From contig CM041538.1 in NCBI GenBank assembly GCA_023238725.1, positions 10,104,880-10,168,879 on the forward strand: a DNA stretch of 64,000 bases. Reading direction: 5' to 3'. How positions within the stretch are numbered: the first letter of the stretch is position 1; every line of letters starts with the position of its first letter. Of the stretch, positions 12,701 to 24,727 are shown one piece after another. A program made the position numbers and the translations under genes. This DNA comes from Scortum barcoo. Taxonomy: Eukaryota > Chordata > Actinopteri > Centrarchiformes > Terapontidae. The notes beneath the pieces were generated by a model, which ran no database searches, was not told the DNA's origin, and worked only from the letters and a program-made list of their open reading frames with translations.

Positions 12701-15700
12701 ATTATATATAAAGACAAAAGTATAAAGACAAAATAGTGTATTAAAAAATAATCAGTTTACTCAACCAAAGGATAGAATGAAAAAAACTAGACAAATAAAA
12801 TCCTTCTATCGTACGAGCATTTCAGTGGATAATCGTATTAACACATCACAAACCGCTCCACCTGATTATCAGAATTTTTGTTCAAGAAACAAAAGATGCA
12901 ATACTCATTTTCAGGGCTTGACATTTATTTGATGCACTGGCACATGTGCATGATGAAGTTCTGGGATGTTTCGATGGTTATCTCTCACTATCTGTCATTG
13001 TTCCCATGGTGGAAAGTTTACATTAATCCATCAATTATAAAAATGAACTGAATTCATTGTGTCTGATAAAACTATAATGGCAGCTGTTCAACTTTTAAGC
13101 TGGAATGTGTTCTTACATGTTACTCAGTGTATGAGTTGCTATTATGGATCAATCAACACAGCAGAGCATTGTTCCTCTGCGCTCCAGCAGCACTACATGT
13201 TTAATATTATGTGTGTAGAAGTCAAAGAGCCAAATTCTACCTGCATTTGGGTGGGTGCTCATCTTCTCATCTCATCAACAAACATTTTACTGTACTAATT
13301 ATATTGCTATTCAGTATATCACTTACTTTGCAATTAAAATAGACTCATACAGTGAGTCTGCAGAATATTACATAATATTTAATAATAAAAGCATCATATT
13401 TTTGAGTGTATGATAGCAAAAGGAACTAAATTAAAACTAATTTTAAAAAATGTGTTCTCACAATAGACTTGTACTATGTAAACAAATAAAACTAGATGTT
13501 TGGTCAAAAAGCAAGCCTGTTAAAATGAGAGATAAATTGTCAGCAGATCAAAAACTAACTGGAAGACTGTCCCAAAGGTGAGGTGCCAGTAAAACAAATA
13601 CTTATCACCGTTAAACCTTGACCTAAACCCTGGAACACCCAGCAGTCCTAACCCAGCAGATGTGAGAGGATTTTTGAACAGCAGCGGGTAATTAATGAAG
13701 AAGACCGACCTGAGATTCAGCTATATTACATCTTTCAGCATACTGCTGGTTCTCAAATGATTTTTCATTGTGCCCATATGGACTGAATCAGTTGTTCATT
13801 CAAAGTTCATGTGTTGTGCAGCTTGCAAACATTGTGGGCTCTTTAGCGATGTTTCTGATAAAACATAGTCTATAAGTCACGATGACACAGTTTCAGCACT
13901 GACCTCAGTTAGCATTTCCTGTATAGCAAATGAACCACAGCTTCATACTGTGGGAGTGAGACAACGTATACACGGTGTCTTTTTGGTGTGACATCTCATC
14001 TATACTAGCCACATAGCAACAGCAGCCTGGATGGGGCGCAGCACTTGCAGCCCAACACAAAACAAATGTACTAACACATAGACGCTGTTGAATAAAACAG
14101 AACTGAAGTGTATGAATACACTTTGTGTTGTGGTCACATGTATAAAGCACAAGTGAAGTCAATCAGCTGTTATGTGGTTGGTGTAGATAGTTCTGTTGAT
14201 TCAAATTTAGGCATACTGATTTCCACTGTAATTTCTTTCAGGAAGACATTTGTGTGTTTCAGGTAGATAACAGTTATTGCAAAGGAAAAGGTTTGTAAAA
14301 TACTGAGACTTGCTTGACTTGCAAGTTGTTTTGGTGTATTTCAAGATTTCTAATCATATATTAACATTTTGTTTTCTTTTCTAATCTTATTTGAATGTGT
14401 TCTCCAGCCACCACACAAGCCCCTTCACAGTGTGAGTACCAGTATTACTATTCAGGAAATAATGCATGCCATCAGTTTTAATGTTTACACGGGGTTCATC
14501 TTAACAAACACGTATATATTATATTGGTTTCCAGTATTTCTACTCAGTGTGCTTCTCTTACTTTAAACAAAAACAGCAAAGTTGAGGGGAGAGCTCGATA
14601 CACGGCAGCCATCCTCGGCGCCATCTTTTGTTGCCTTCAAATACAATTAAAGAAGATTCATACAGTGAATGTGCAGAATGTTTTGATTTCATTTCATTTA
14701 ATTTCAGATCAGTAACATGTTCAACATCCACATGGACAAACTGTTTGAGATCAAACAGTGTCATCAGATGGTTTATATTAACAAAGAGATTTTATTTTTA
14801 TTATTTATTTTTTCTCTTTATTTTGTGAAGCAGGTTCTTACACTGTCACACCAATCAAGTTTGGCTTCAAGATTGACATTACAAGTGTCAACATCGGTAA
14901 CTACAACATAAACATTAATGAAGTGGGCCGACCTGAGACTGCAAAGACATCCAGTGTTCAATATCCAGACTCATCACATGAAATCCTACACCTGAAGCCC
15001 TGCACTGAATATGAGCATAATGTGGCATTTATTGATAGTACTGGCAAAGAAACCCACTGTACCCACACTGAAAATAAAACTACAACAACAGGAATGAGTG
15101 AGTAAAAATAATAATTCACACTATTGAATTGCATCTTATTTCTTTAACATACAAAAGAAACAGAGAGACATTTGTGCATCACTTGTATATTTCAGGATAA
15201 AGACTGACGTTACAAGATATCCAACTGCACACCTGGATATGTTTGTTACCGGAGTGAATGGGACATCAGCTCTTCACTGTCAGCATCAAACAAGATTCCA
15301 GCTGAGCCATGCAGAAGTGACAAGAAAGCTTTCTGCATCAAACCTGGTTTTAATGACATTTGCTCAGAATTGACAACAACCTTCACTTCAGGAAACTGTG
15401 TGAACTCCTTCAGCTTCACCACAAGCATCAGAGTTGGTATGTACAATAAATGGAGTCATCCTCTGTTTTGGATTGTGTGTTGTTTTGACCTTATTTCATC
15501 ATGTTTAATGTCTGTGCTGTTTTATTGTTTTTCCACAGATTTCTTAAATCCAAGTGAAATTCAAGTGACTGCTCCCACTGGACTTCCTGCAAACATAAAC
15601 ACAACATTACCAACAAACTGCAAACATAATCACAACATTACCTCCAAACTGTAAATCTCACCATTGACTACACCTGTCTGGGTAAGTGAAAAGACAAAAA

Positions 15701-16952
15701 GTAAAGAGACTTTGTCTGTCAATCATCATTATGAATGGAAATAGGTAGAGATCTTGTTCAGTAATTTGTTAGATGTGCACACTGCAGACAGACTAACAGA
15801 GAAGATGATGGAAATGAGTCCAATGGTCTTTTAGTGGAAGAGGAAGTCAAAGTTTTGCTTTGTGCACTAAAACAGATTTATGTATTTCTCTGAATGACTC
15901 CGCATTTGAATCAAATATAAACCCAACGAGATAGATGCTCTTTCTACTAAAGCACAAACACCAGTTGTTGAAGAAATACTGTCGTTCTTGTGTCTCCTCA
16001 GAACAAAATAAATACAACAAGCACAAGAGCCTGTCTGAGCTGGAGCCCTTCACAGACTACAGCTGTACTGGTCAGATCAAGGACAACAATGTCCCCATAA
16101 AAAACACAAAAGTTGTTGAATTCCAGATTGACTGTGGTATGTTGACTTCACCTGCACAGATTACAACAATAAGCTCATATCCTCACCTCTTCAGTGTTAC
16201 AGATGTTTAATGTCTTCTCACAGATCTTAGAATAACCATCACAGAGCAGCAGAGTGTAAACAACACCACCATTGATCTGAGTTGGACCACGACCAGTGAA
16301 AACTGTCAAGATGTCCTTCCTCATCTTCAGAATTTGTTTTATTGATTGCAGTTGTTCATCTGGTACCAAACAAACAGGAAAGGGTAAGTAAAACTATTTA
16401 GATAAACTCTGATTATTGGTGATCTGTTAGCTGGTTAGTTTAGCTAAATAGTGAAATATATTGCAGACATTTGTATCCTCTGTGAACCTACAGTGCTCCA
16501 TGCTAACACTTTAGGAGGCTGAGTGATAGTCAATGTAAATAACCTGAGATATATATATGGTCTCACTTTGGTGAGAAACATTCACAAACTTATCATGAAA
16601 TATGATACAGAAATAACATTGAACCTGTCAGAGTGTATTATTCTTGTTTCCATTGAAAGCAAACTTCAGGTCAGAAAAAAACTGTTTACAGTTACAATCC
16701 ACTGCACAGTGAATGATTAGCTGTTTGTTGATTGTAACATCAACATCAATATATAAATGATATTAACTGAAACTGATTGATTGATTGATTGATTGTTATC
16801 TATCTGTTTTTTGGTTACTTAGTGGGTAACTTGACCAAGAAAACAATCTGCTGTTGTATATTTCAGTTTTTTTGTCTTTGTTGTCTCGTTAGTCAGTCAA
16901 ACACAACAAAACCGTTAATGAGACTATGTTACAGTTACAGGGAACAAACATC

Positions 16953-17421
16953 TGTTACACCACTCAGACTGTGATGATATGGTGTGGAGAAAGTTAACGG
17001 TTTTCTTAGTTTTGGCAGGACAGGCAAAAACATGTACATCTTGGGCACAGCATCAGGCACATCTTGGCAGCTTTTTTTGAAACAGCATCAGTTTTTTTTG
17101 TCTTTGTTGTTGTCATCAAGCACACCTCTTTTTCGCGCCCGTTTTACACAATTCTTTTTTACATTGTTTTTTTAACTGCATTTTTTTTTTTTTTCCTTTC
17201 AATCCGTCTTCTTCTCGTTCACCCACAAAACAAAAAAAACTATTTCTTACCCCCCTCCCTCAATATCTGGGTTAGCCACCATCTACATCAATAACTGACT
17301 CTGCCCTCTACTGCTGGGTGCCAACACACACACCCAAACAAACTTGAAGTACAGTGAATGACATGCTGAACAAACGCAAGAAATCAACTCTAAAGATACA
17401 ATATTCTTCCCAGGTGTTACA
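16953..17421 (-). repeat. Gypsy 3' LTR (left on + strand)
   Basis: It begins TGTTACACCACTCAGACTG and ends CCAGGTGTTACA on the + strand, pairing with 24377-24727. It is about 118 bp longer than its partner because of a T-rich, partly repeated insertion around 17060-17200. LTRs are identical at integration, so the difference shows decay after insertion. Confidence 0.9.
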
Positions 17422-17433
17422 ACCCTCCCCTGC
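17422..17433 (-). other. Polypurine tract of the gypsy element
   Basis: Read on the minus strand this is GCAGGGGAGGGT, directly abutting the 3' LTR. A purine-rich run at this position primes plus-strand DNA synthesis in LTR retroelements. Position and composition both fit. Confidence 0.7.
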
Positions 17434-18138
17434 AAAAAAAATGTTGTCCCTCAACATTAGCATGTATTGTGCAGTTCTGACGATAGAATATAGTACCAAC
17501 AATGCATTTTTAACAGCAACATTAAAGACAATGCCCAAGTTTTAACATATCACATAATGACAATAACCTTCTAAAAATTAGATAGGTGTAAATAGCTTTC
17601 AAGGCAGTCCTACAGGTTTTACCATAAAAACACATTACTATCATGATATCATCACACTCTGCTTCTGAAATGTCACTACAGTGTTTAGACTTAAGAATAG
17701 TCCTCTTAGTATTCGTAACAATAGTACAGTATTGCATTCAGGCTCCAAGACAACGCCATTCCTGTCGTCTCACTATATACTCATGGAGGCTTTCTGACTC
17801 CCAGGTTTATACATATGCAGAACCCATTTTGTTTCACTATTATTTCACAATCACAATTTAACCACAATTATCTATATTGTGACTCAAACTCCTTTCCAGT
17901 TACACAAACAAGTCAGAGTAGCATTTAAAGCACAGTAGGTAACTCCATATTACATTCAGACAAATTCTTCTCTCTTTTTTTTTTCACACTTTGTTTCATT
18001 CAGTCTTTATTGTCCCATGACATCCCATAAGGGGCAGTAACCACTCAGCTTACCAACAGTCCATGTTACTGTGTCCATCCCTGTGTCTGTTCTCTGTAGA
18101 ACAATCTATCACAGTCCATAGTGTTCCTGTGCCACTTC

Positions 18139-20278
18139 TCAGTAGCATCCTGGAGGAACAAGAATAGGATAAACCAGGTGTGTTCCAAGCATCTGTGGGG
18201 GTGGCCAGGACAGACAGTATTGTCCATATTCTCCTGCTACTGTATTAACATACAGTAGGTTAGTGTAAAGTCCCACCACACGATGAGTAGGTTGGCCTAA
18301 TGAATCGTATGTCAGTGTCTCTTTGGGTTGTCTCTCTCTCTGTGACCTGCGTGGCTGTATATCAGAAGAGTCTGTCTCTTGTGTACTGGGTGTCCCTGCA
18401 GACTGAATAGTTTCTGTGACCTCCTGAGTGTCATGACCTAATGTGACATTTCTGGTAAAGTTATTGTCCACAAACGCTTGCACTGGAGTCTCCCTTGTGA
18501 ACTCCTCTCCTCTGCTTCAGCATTAAGTTCCGGTTGAGGTTCTACTTCAGGATGTAGTGGGAAGTGCAACATTTTGCTCTCCAGGCTGGCAGCGATGATG
18601 CCTCAGTCTATGAGCCCAGGAACATTCCTCCTCATCGGAGCTCTCTGACTCTACTGGTGTTTCATTTGTTTTATTGTGTCTCTTCCTTTGTTGTCTGTGA
18701 GAATTTTGTCCTTTCACAGTGCTTTGAGCTGGTTCCTGAAAAGGCAAAGCATTACATGGCATTAACATGTTTCGGTGAAGGATTCTGCCTCTCCCTGATC
18801 CCTGTTCAGGTTTTACCTCATAGACAGGGCTATCTTCCCCTTTTCGAGAAACCACAATGTGTACATGATCCTCCCAATATGAGCGTAATTTTCCTGGTCC
18901 CCTCATGCTCTGACATATTCCTTACAAGGACCCTGTCACCCGGGGAAAGCAGTGAACTCTGTCTCTTTTGGTCATAATATATTTTTCCTTTTGCTGTAGT
19001 CCTTGTGATAGTTCTAGATGCGATGTCATATGCTTCTTTCATTTGCTGCTGCCATTTCTGAGCATATTCATGGTGTGAATGACATCCTTCCTCCTCATTT
19101 ATTCCAAAGATCAAGTCAATCGGCAAACAGGGATTTCTACCAAAAAGCAAGTAGAAAGGAGAATATCCTGTTGCCTCACTGGTCGTGCAGTTGTAAGCGT
19201 GTACAACTTTAGTCACATAGTCACTCCAGTTTCCCTTTTTCTCCTCATCCAAGGTTCGCAGCATCGATAACAAGGTGCGATTAAATCTCTCAGCTGGATT
19301 CCCTTGTGGATGATAGGGAGTTGTTTTTGAGTTGGTCATGCCAGTGTATTTTTGCAGCTGTCTGAATAACTGGTTCTCAAATTCTTTGCCTTGATCGTGA
19401 TGTATTTTAGCTGGGAGGCCAAATTTGAGAGAAAAATCATTAAAGATTTTTTCTGCTGCCGTTTTGCCTGATTTGTTACGTGTTGGGTAGGCTTGGGTAA
19501 ATTTGGTGAAATTGTCAATTATCACCAAAATATACTCATACCCTCCCCTGCTTCTTTCAAGGTGAAGTCTATAGAGACCATTTCAAATGGTGCTGTTGCA
19601 GGTATATGACACATGGGGGCCATGCACAGCAGGCTTTTTTTGAATGTTGCATTTACAAACTTGGGTTATAAAAACTCCAATGTCTTTTTGCATCCCTGGC
19701 CAGTAAAACCTCTGTCTAGCGAGATGTATACGACACGCTCAACCCCCAAATGTCCCATCTCACAATGAAGGTGTTTGTACACCAGCCCTTTGTACTTTTC
19801 TGGAAGCACAATTTGGGTACAGGTTGCTGTTCTGCGCTTCAACAGACCTTCTTGGGAAACATACAATCTTTTCCATTCATGTAACAGTTGCTTAGTTTTT
19901 GCCATTTCCTGATTCATAGCCCTCCTGTCAGGTTTTTCCCCAGATCTTTTTAACTGGTGTACACGGGATATGACAGGATCTTGCAACTGTGCCTGTAGTA
20001 ACTCTTGCTGTCCTACTTTTATATCCGGCTGCCTATCTGCAGCCAACTCCTGAACCAGAGGACTGCAGGCTATGGCTGATACCCAGTCCACTTTATGTTG
20101 TCTCTGTGCATCGAACTGTGCTGAATATTACACTTAAAACCTCAGATGAGCACTGCTCTGTGCACTCGCTCATATAAGAGTCCATACTCACAGGTGACCG
20201 TGACAGAAAATCTGCATCTACATTTGTTTTACCAGGGCAGTACTTTAGCGTTATGTTGAAGTCAGCAAGCTCAGACAC
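18139..20278 (-). pseudogene. Gypsy pol: integrase region (fragmented)
   Basis: Minus-strand pieces. 20278-20093 (ELADFNITLKYCPGKTNVDA) closes the RNase H region. 20091-19666 holds the N-terminal zinc-binding part (HLHCEMGHLGVERV). 19528-18830 holds the catalytic core: an aspartate in VIIDNFTKFTQAYP, a second in KIHHDQGKEFEN, and a glutamate in HPQGNPAERFNRTL, so D, D and E are all visible. 18483-18139 is the C-terminal tail (PRRSQRERQPKETLTYD). Frameshifts separate the pieces. Integrase inserts element DNA into the host genome; this copy is inactive. Confidence 0.85.
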
Positions 20279-20340
20279 CCAGCGATGTCCGGTCGCATTT
20301 CAGTTTAGCTGTGCTCAAAACATACGTAACAGGGTTGTTG

Positions 20341-22503
20341 TCACTGTATATTGTTACAGAAGGGGGCGTAAAACAAATAGTCTCTAAACCTCTCTGTAAC
20401 AGCCCATTTGAGTGCTAAAAACTCAAGCTTCCCTGAATGTAAACGGTAATTTTTTTCTGCTGGTGTCAGTGTTCGTGAGCCATACCCAATAACTCTGAGT
20501 CTGCCTTCCTGTCTCTGATATAAAACTGCTCCTAGTCCCTGTTCTGAAGCATTGATATGAAGAATGAAGGGATCTTCAAACTTTGGATAAGCCATAACAG
20601 GTGGATTAGTTAGGACATCAACTAAATAGTTCAGAGCTTCCTGGTGAGTGTTATTCCACACTATTTTCTGGTGTGGGGGGAGCTGTCCTGCCCTTTTTGA
20701 ACAGGAGGTAGGATTTAGCTTAGGATCTGGGGGTACATCTGTTGAAAGCAGGTCATACAAGCATTTTGCATGACAAGAAAAATCCTGCACATACCCTCTA
20801 TAGTACCCCAGGAAACCCAGAAGTTTGCGTAACTCTTTGACATTTGTAGGGAGGTTTTGTCTTTAGTGCTTGCACAGCTGTTATTTCTTTATTGTCCATC
20901 CTATAGCCTTCAGCTGAGATCACTTTGCCAACATAACGTACTTCATTTTTGAACAGGTTACATTTATCTGGCCTCAGTTTAATTCCCCAAGCTTTCTGTC
21001 TTTTGAGGACAGACCTCACATCCTCCACATGCTGTGCAAATGTTTTACTGTAGACTAAGACATCGTCCAAATATGGGATGCATACATTGTCCCTGAGACC
21101 TTCCAGGCTCTCCTCCATACTACGCTGGAAAGTAGAACGGTGCATTTGTGAGGCCAAATGGAATCCTGTTCCATTCATACAGCCCCCATGGGGTGGTGAA
21201 GGCTGTGAATTTGAACTGCCTTTTTGCTTTGCCTTGGTCCAGTACACTGAACCAAGCATTCCCACCAAGACCATCAAGTATCTCCTGTATGCGTGGTATG
21301 GGGTGCCTATCTGGGATTGTCTTCTTGTTAAGCCCCCTATAATCAACACAAAGTCTTAGGCTTCCATCTCTCTTTCTCACACAAACCACTGCAGCTGCAT
21401 ATGGGGAAGTGGATTTGCGGATGAAGCCTTTGTTTAACAAGTCCTGGATGTGATGCTTGACCTCATCATACAATGGGCGAGGTATGGCATTGTATGTTTT
21501 GGCTACTGGAACATTATCAGTTAGCCTAATGTCCATCTTTAAATTTTTAATGAAGCCAACATCATCCTTGTGTCTAGCAAATGCACCTAATTCTTCCCTG
21601 ACCATTTGTTTCACCACCGCCTGTTGTTCACTGGTTAAGTGGTCCACACTGACAGGTGGATCAAACAGTTTTTCTTGGGGATCACACTGAGACGATTCTG
21701 TAGGGGAGCATGGTGGAGTCTGGGGATTCTCAGCAACTACAGAATTAACCTGGTGTTCCTCTGGGTACACCGGATAACAGTCTGTTATTCTTTGTATGCC
21801 CCCTAACACAGTTCTTCTTGGCACTGTGATGTCATGTTGCGTTGTATTCCTCACATAAATGCTTACTTTACGTGTGGAGGAAGACACACCTACCAACTGA
21901 CAATTAATTTTAAGTCCTTCATCCAATGACAGGTCCTCTTCAGGTTCAAAAAGCATTTCGGTTTCCACTTCAGGATCTATTTTGACAGGGCAGGTGATAC
22001 ATTTGCTTTGCCCCCCTGGTACTACCATAGACATGTTTCCTGTTTTGACAGAGTACGTAACACCACTCATGTGTAGCCCCCTGGATAAGGTTTAGCAGTG
22101 TTTCTGCCTTTTCTGATCCTAGTCTTAATGAATTCCTCAGTAATGCAACACTCTCACTCAACTGAACTTGATCCTCTCTGTTTATCAACATCTCCTCAAT
22201 GACATTAAACCCTATTATAGGCCTCTGTACTACATCACTACTCACCAGCACTGGAACTAGTATCTCATCGGACCTGGTTTTTTTCTCTTTTGGATCGCAC
22301 AGACTGAAACTAACTGGTACCCAGCCCTGAAAAGGAATTTCTGAACCATTTGCAGCTCTTAAGTTCAGTAGTTCATCATCACTTAGCAGTTCGCTGATGG
22401 GATGGATTCTTGCATCAGGTAGGTTTTGGGACTTCCATGTTTCACTCACAATGGACACTTGTGCTCCTGTGTCCCACAGGGCTTGCATCTTGACACTGTT
22501 CAT
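20341..22503 (-). pseudogene. Gypsy pol: protease, reverse transcriptase and RNase H (fragmented)
   Basis: Minus strand. The retropepsin motif ALWDTGAQVSIVS lies in 22503-21970. Reverse transcriptase follows in 22070-21120 (RLCVDYRGLNKKTIPDRHPI, then WFSVLDQG with the first catalytic Asp) and 21349-20798 (IPYLDDVLVYS, the YLDD active site). RNase H is at 20790-20341, where the usual D-A-S of the first catalytic Asp reads HINASEQGLGAVLY, an Asp-to-Asn change. A deletion after VLDQGKA and frameshifts break the polyprotein. The domain order supports Ty3/gypsy. Confidence 0.88.
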
Positions 22504-22509
22504 TTTGCA

Positions 22510-24187
22510 CCAGACTAGACACTTTTTGCCTACCTAACTGTGCAACCTGCTTGCGTTTCGTACCAGGGCTGTGTAAATGATAGGATTGATCTCCTTGAGA
22601 TTTAACATTTGGCTTTGCAGGTGCTAAGGGGTGATGAGTAAAAAATCTTTTCCTTTCCCCCTTCACTGTGCACAGGTTTACAGACTCCGTTTGGGGGTTC
22701 AGTTTTGGGTCATCTTGGGACTTTACTTTCGAGGTCATGGTGCGTCCCTCAATCACAACCTTTCCTAGTTTCCCGACGGTTTCCAACTTCCCCCTACTCT
22801 GCAACCCTTTTGCCCAATGTGTGTCACTACCGCACTTGAAACAGTGGTTGCAGTCCTTTTTATCCTGCTGACATGCTACACATTGTCTCTTTGGTCTCTT
22901 AAAAGCGGTAGTCTGTGTTTTGGCCTTCTCATCATCAACAGTTTTTCTCCCACGCTGGACAGTTTGCACAAGAGATGCTACCTGTCCCTGTGAGCTCTCT
23001 AATTGCTGTGTTGCTCTCCTCCAACTTAGCAAATAACGGGTTCTCTTTAATCGGTTTGTTAGGTTTGGCTGCAACTGTGGTTGTCAAAGGGTCATTTTCA
23101 TCACCACTTCCCTCTACTGTGCTAAGACTTGCCCGGTACGTGATTTTCTTTGAGGTTTTAATCTTTTGAACCCTCTCATTTTTCATTGTACTGGGCGATC
23201 TGCATTCTTTGCAGAAGCAGCTCATCGTTAATGTGCTCATCCTGCAGATACATTCTCATCTCTGCCCTTATGTTATCATTCGACAAGCCTGTCATGATGG
23301 ACTGACAACATTGGCTATGAACAAGGTCTTTGTTATATTTCAGGCCAGACTGGGCACGCTCAGATGTGAACAGGACCTTTTGATGCAGATCAAGTACTCG
23401 GATCAGAAAATCAAGTGCAGTTTTATTAGTTTCCTGTACAGCTTTTGTCAGTTGTTGGTACAGTACCAGTTGCATCCTGTTCTGCATAGTGAGCCCTTAA
23501 TATTTGTCTGAGAATAACTAGGGTGAGATCTGTTTTACCCTCTAAGTAGCTCCTCAGCTTCAAGCCAGGATTCACAGCACGTATCACAGCCTCCATAAGT
23601 TCCTCTTCTGGATATCCCTTCCTTATGCCACTTTCAATCTGGTGCTCAAGGCTGCTGAAGCTCAGTGTCTTTTGACATCGACTCACCAACATGTCCGTTT
23701 ATTTTGAAGTCCTTTCTGAATCCGCTGGGAGCCCAGCAGCTGTTGCTGATGGAGTCTCTGCCTCTGCTTCGAGTCCCCTCGTCCCGTCGGTAGAAGCTGT
23801 GTGCTGTCTCCGGCCTGTCGTCCCGACGCGGGCTGCTCCGGGTGGCCGGTCTCCTCCTCCGCATCATCCGCCACAGGTGGAGAGCAGAGCGGCGCCGCTC
23901 CCACGTTGTCCGTGGCAGCTGGGTCCTCCCGCAGAGTGCCGAGCGCGTCGTTTAGGTCCAAAAGCGCAGACATGCCTTCGTCTTCCCTCTCCAGAAACTC
24001 TCTTCACATTCACAAAACTTTACAATGTGCTTAACCAGTGCACGGCGGGTTTTATTTTTAATGTCCTCAGAGTCTTTTCCCGCAATTTTACAGTACTCAC
24101 AAATCCGGTGTAGTTCTTTCACAGTCAATCCAAACAGTTTAGCCTCTATTTCCAACAAAAACTCTTCTCGGTGCTCCGACATCTTGT
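22510..24187 (-). pseudogene. Gypsy gag region (fragmented)
   Basis: Minus-strand pieces. The N-terminal part starts near 24184 (MSEHREEFLLEIEAKLFGLT). A capsid-like helical stretch lies at 23692-23426 (GYPEEELMEAVIRAVNPGLK) and 23487-23176 (LYQQLTKAVQETNKTALDFL). A zinc-knuckle-like CFKCGSDTHWAKG lies near 22845. The last zinc ligand is Leu rather than Cys in the current frame, possibly because of a local +1 change. Gag packages element RNA; here it is frameshifted. Confidence 0.75.
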
Positions 24188-24356
24188 TTATAGCGTTTTT
24201 TTTTTTTTTTTTCGTCAGCACAGTGCTGTTTGACTTCAGTTGTTAGCTGTGGCTAACATTAAGTCACTCTCCTGAGTTGTTGCTCTCACACGTGTCCGAG
24301 TTACCAGTTCTGGAGTTGAAAAAGAAGTCCGCTGCCAAAAAATAATATCCACTAGT

Positions 24357-24374
24357 ATTCCGGACGAGCCCCCA
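24357..24374 (-). other. Primer binding site, tRNA-Pro type
   Basis: Two bases inside the 5' LTR, the minus strand reads TGGGGGCTCGTCCGGAAT. It matches the 3' end complement of tRNA-Pro at 17 of 18 positions by my comparison with the well-known proline primer site (..CCGGGAT). It marks where minus-strand DNA synthesis was primed. Confidence 0.8.
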
Positions 24375-24376
24375 AA

Positions 24377-24727
24377 TGTTACACCACTCAGACTGCGATG
24401 ATATGGTGTGGAGAAAGTTCACGGTTTTATTATTTTTGGCAGGACAGGCAAAAACCATGTACATCTTGGGCACAGCATCAGGCACACCTCTTTTTCGCGC
24501 CCGCAACCCGTCTTCTTCTCGTTCACCCACAAAACAAAAAAAACTATTTCTTCCTCCCCCCCCCCCCCAATATCTGTGTAGCCACCATCTACATCAATAA
24601 CTGACTCTGCCCTCTACTGCTGGGTGCCAACACACACACCCAAACAAACTTGAAGTACAGTGAATGACATGCTGAACAAACGTAAGAAATCAACTCTAAA
24701 GATACAATATTCTTCCCAGGTGTTACA
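24377..24727 (-). repeat. Gypsy 5' LTR (right on + strand)
   Basis: It runs from TGTTACACCACTCAGACTG to CAGGTGTTACA on the + strand and lies next to the tRNA-Pro primer site, which identifies it as the 5' LTR of the minus-strand element. A C-rich run (near 24557) and an A-rich run distinguish it from its partner. Confidence 0.9.

Larger units (their letters stand above)
16953..24727 (-). mobile_element. Ty3/gypsy LTR retrotransposon, near full length but broken
   Basis: LTRs lie at 24377-24727 (5' LTR of the minus-strand element) and 16953-17421 (3' LTR, enlarged by internal insertions). The host sequence acatc is present at both ends (16948-16952 and 24727-24731). The exact call is a 4-5 bp target duplication, depending on whether the terminal A is assigned to the LTR. 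The order on the minus strand is gag, protease, reverse transcriptase, RNase H, integrase, which is Ty3/gypsy order. Copy A shows the uninterrupted target (aacaaacatccaacagg). Frameshifts divide every gene, so the element is not autonomous. Confidence 0.93.
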
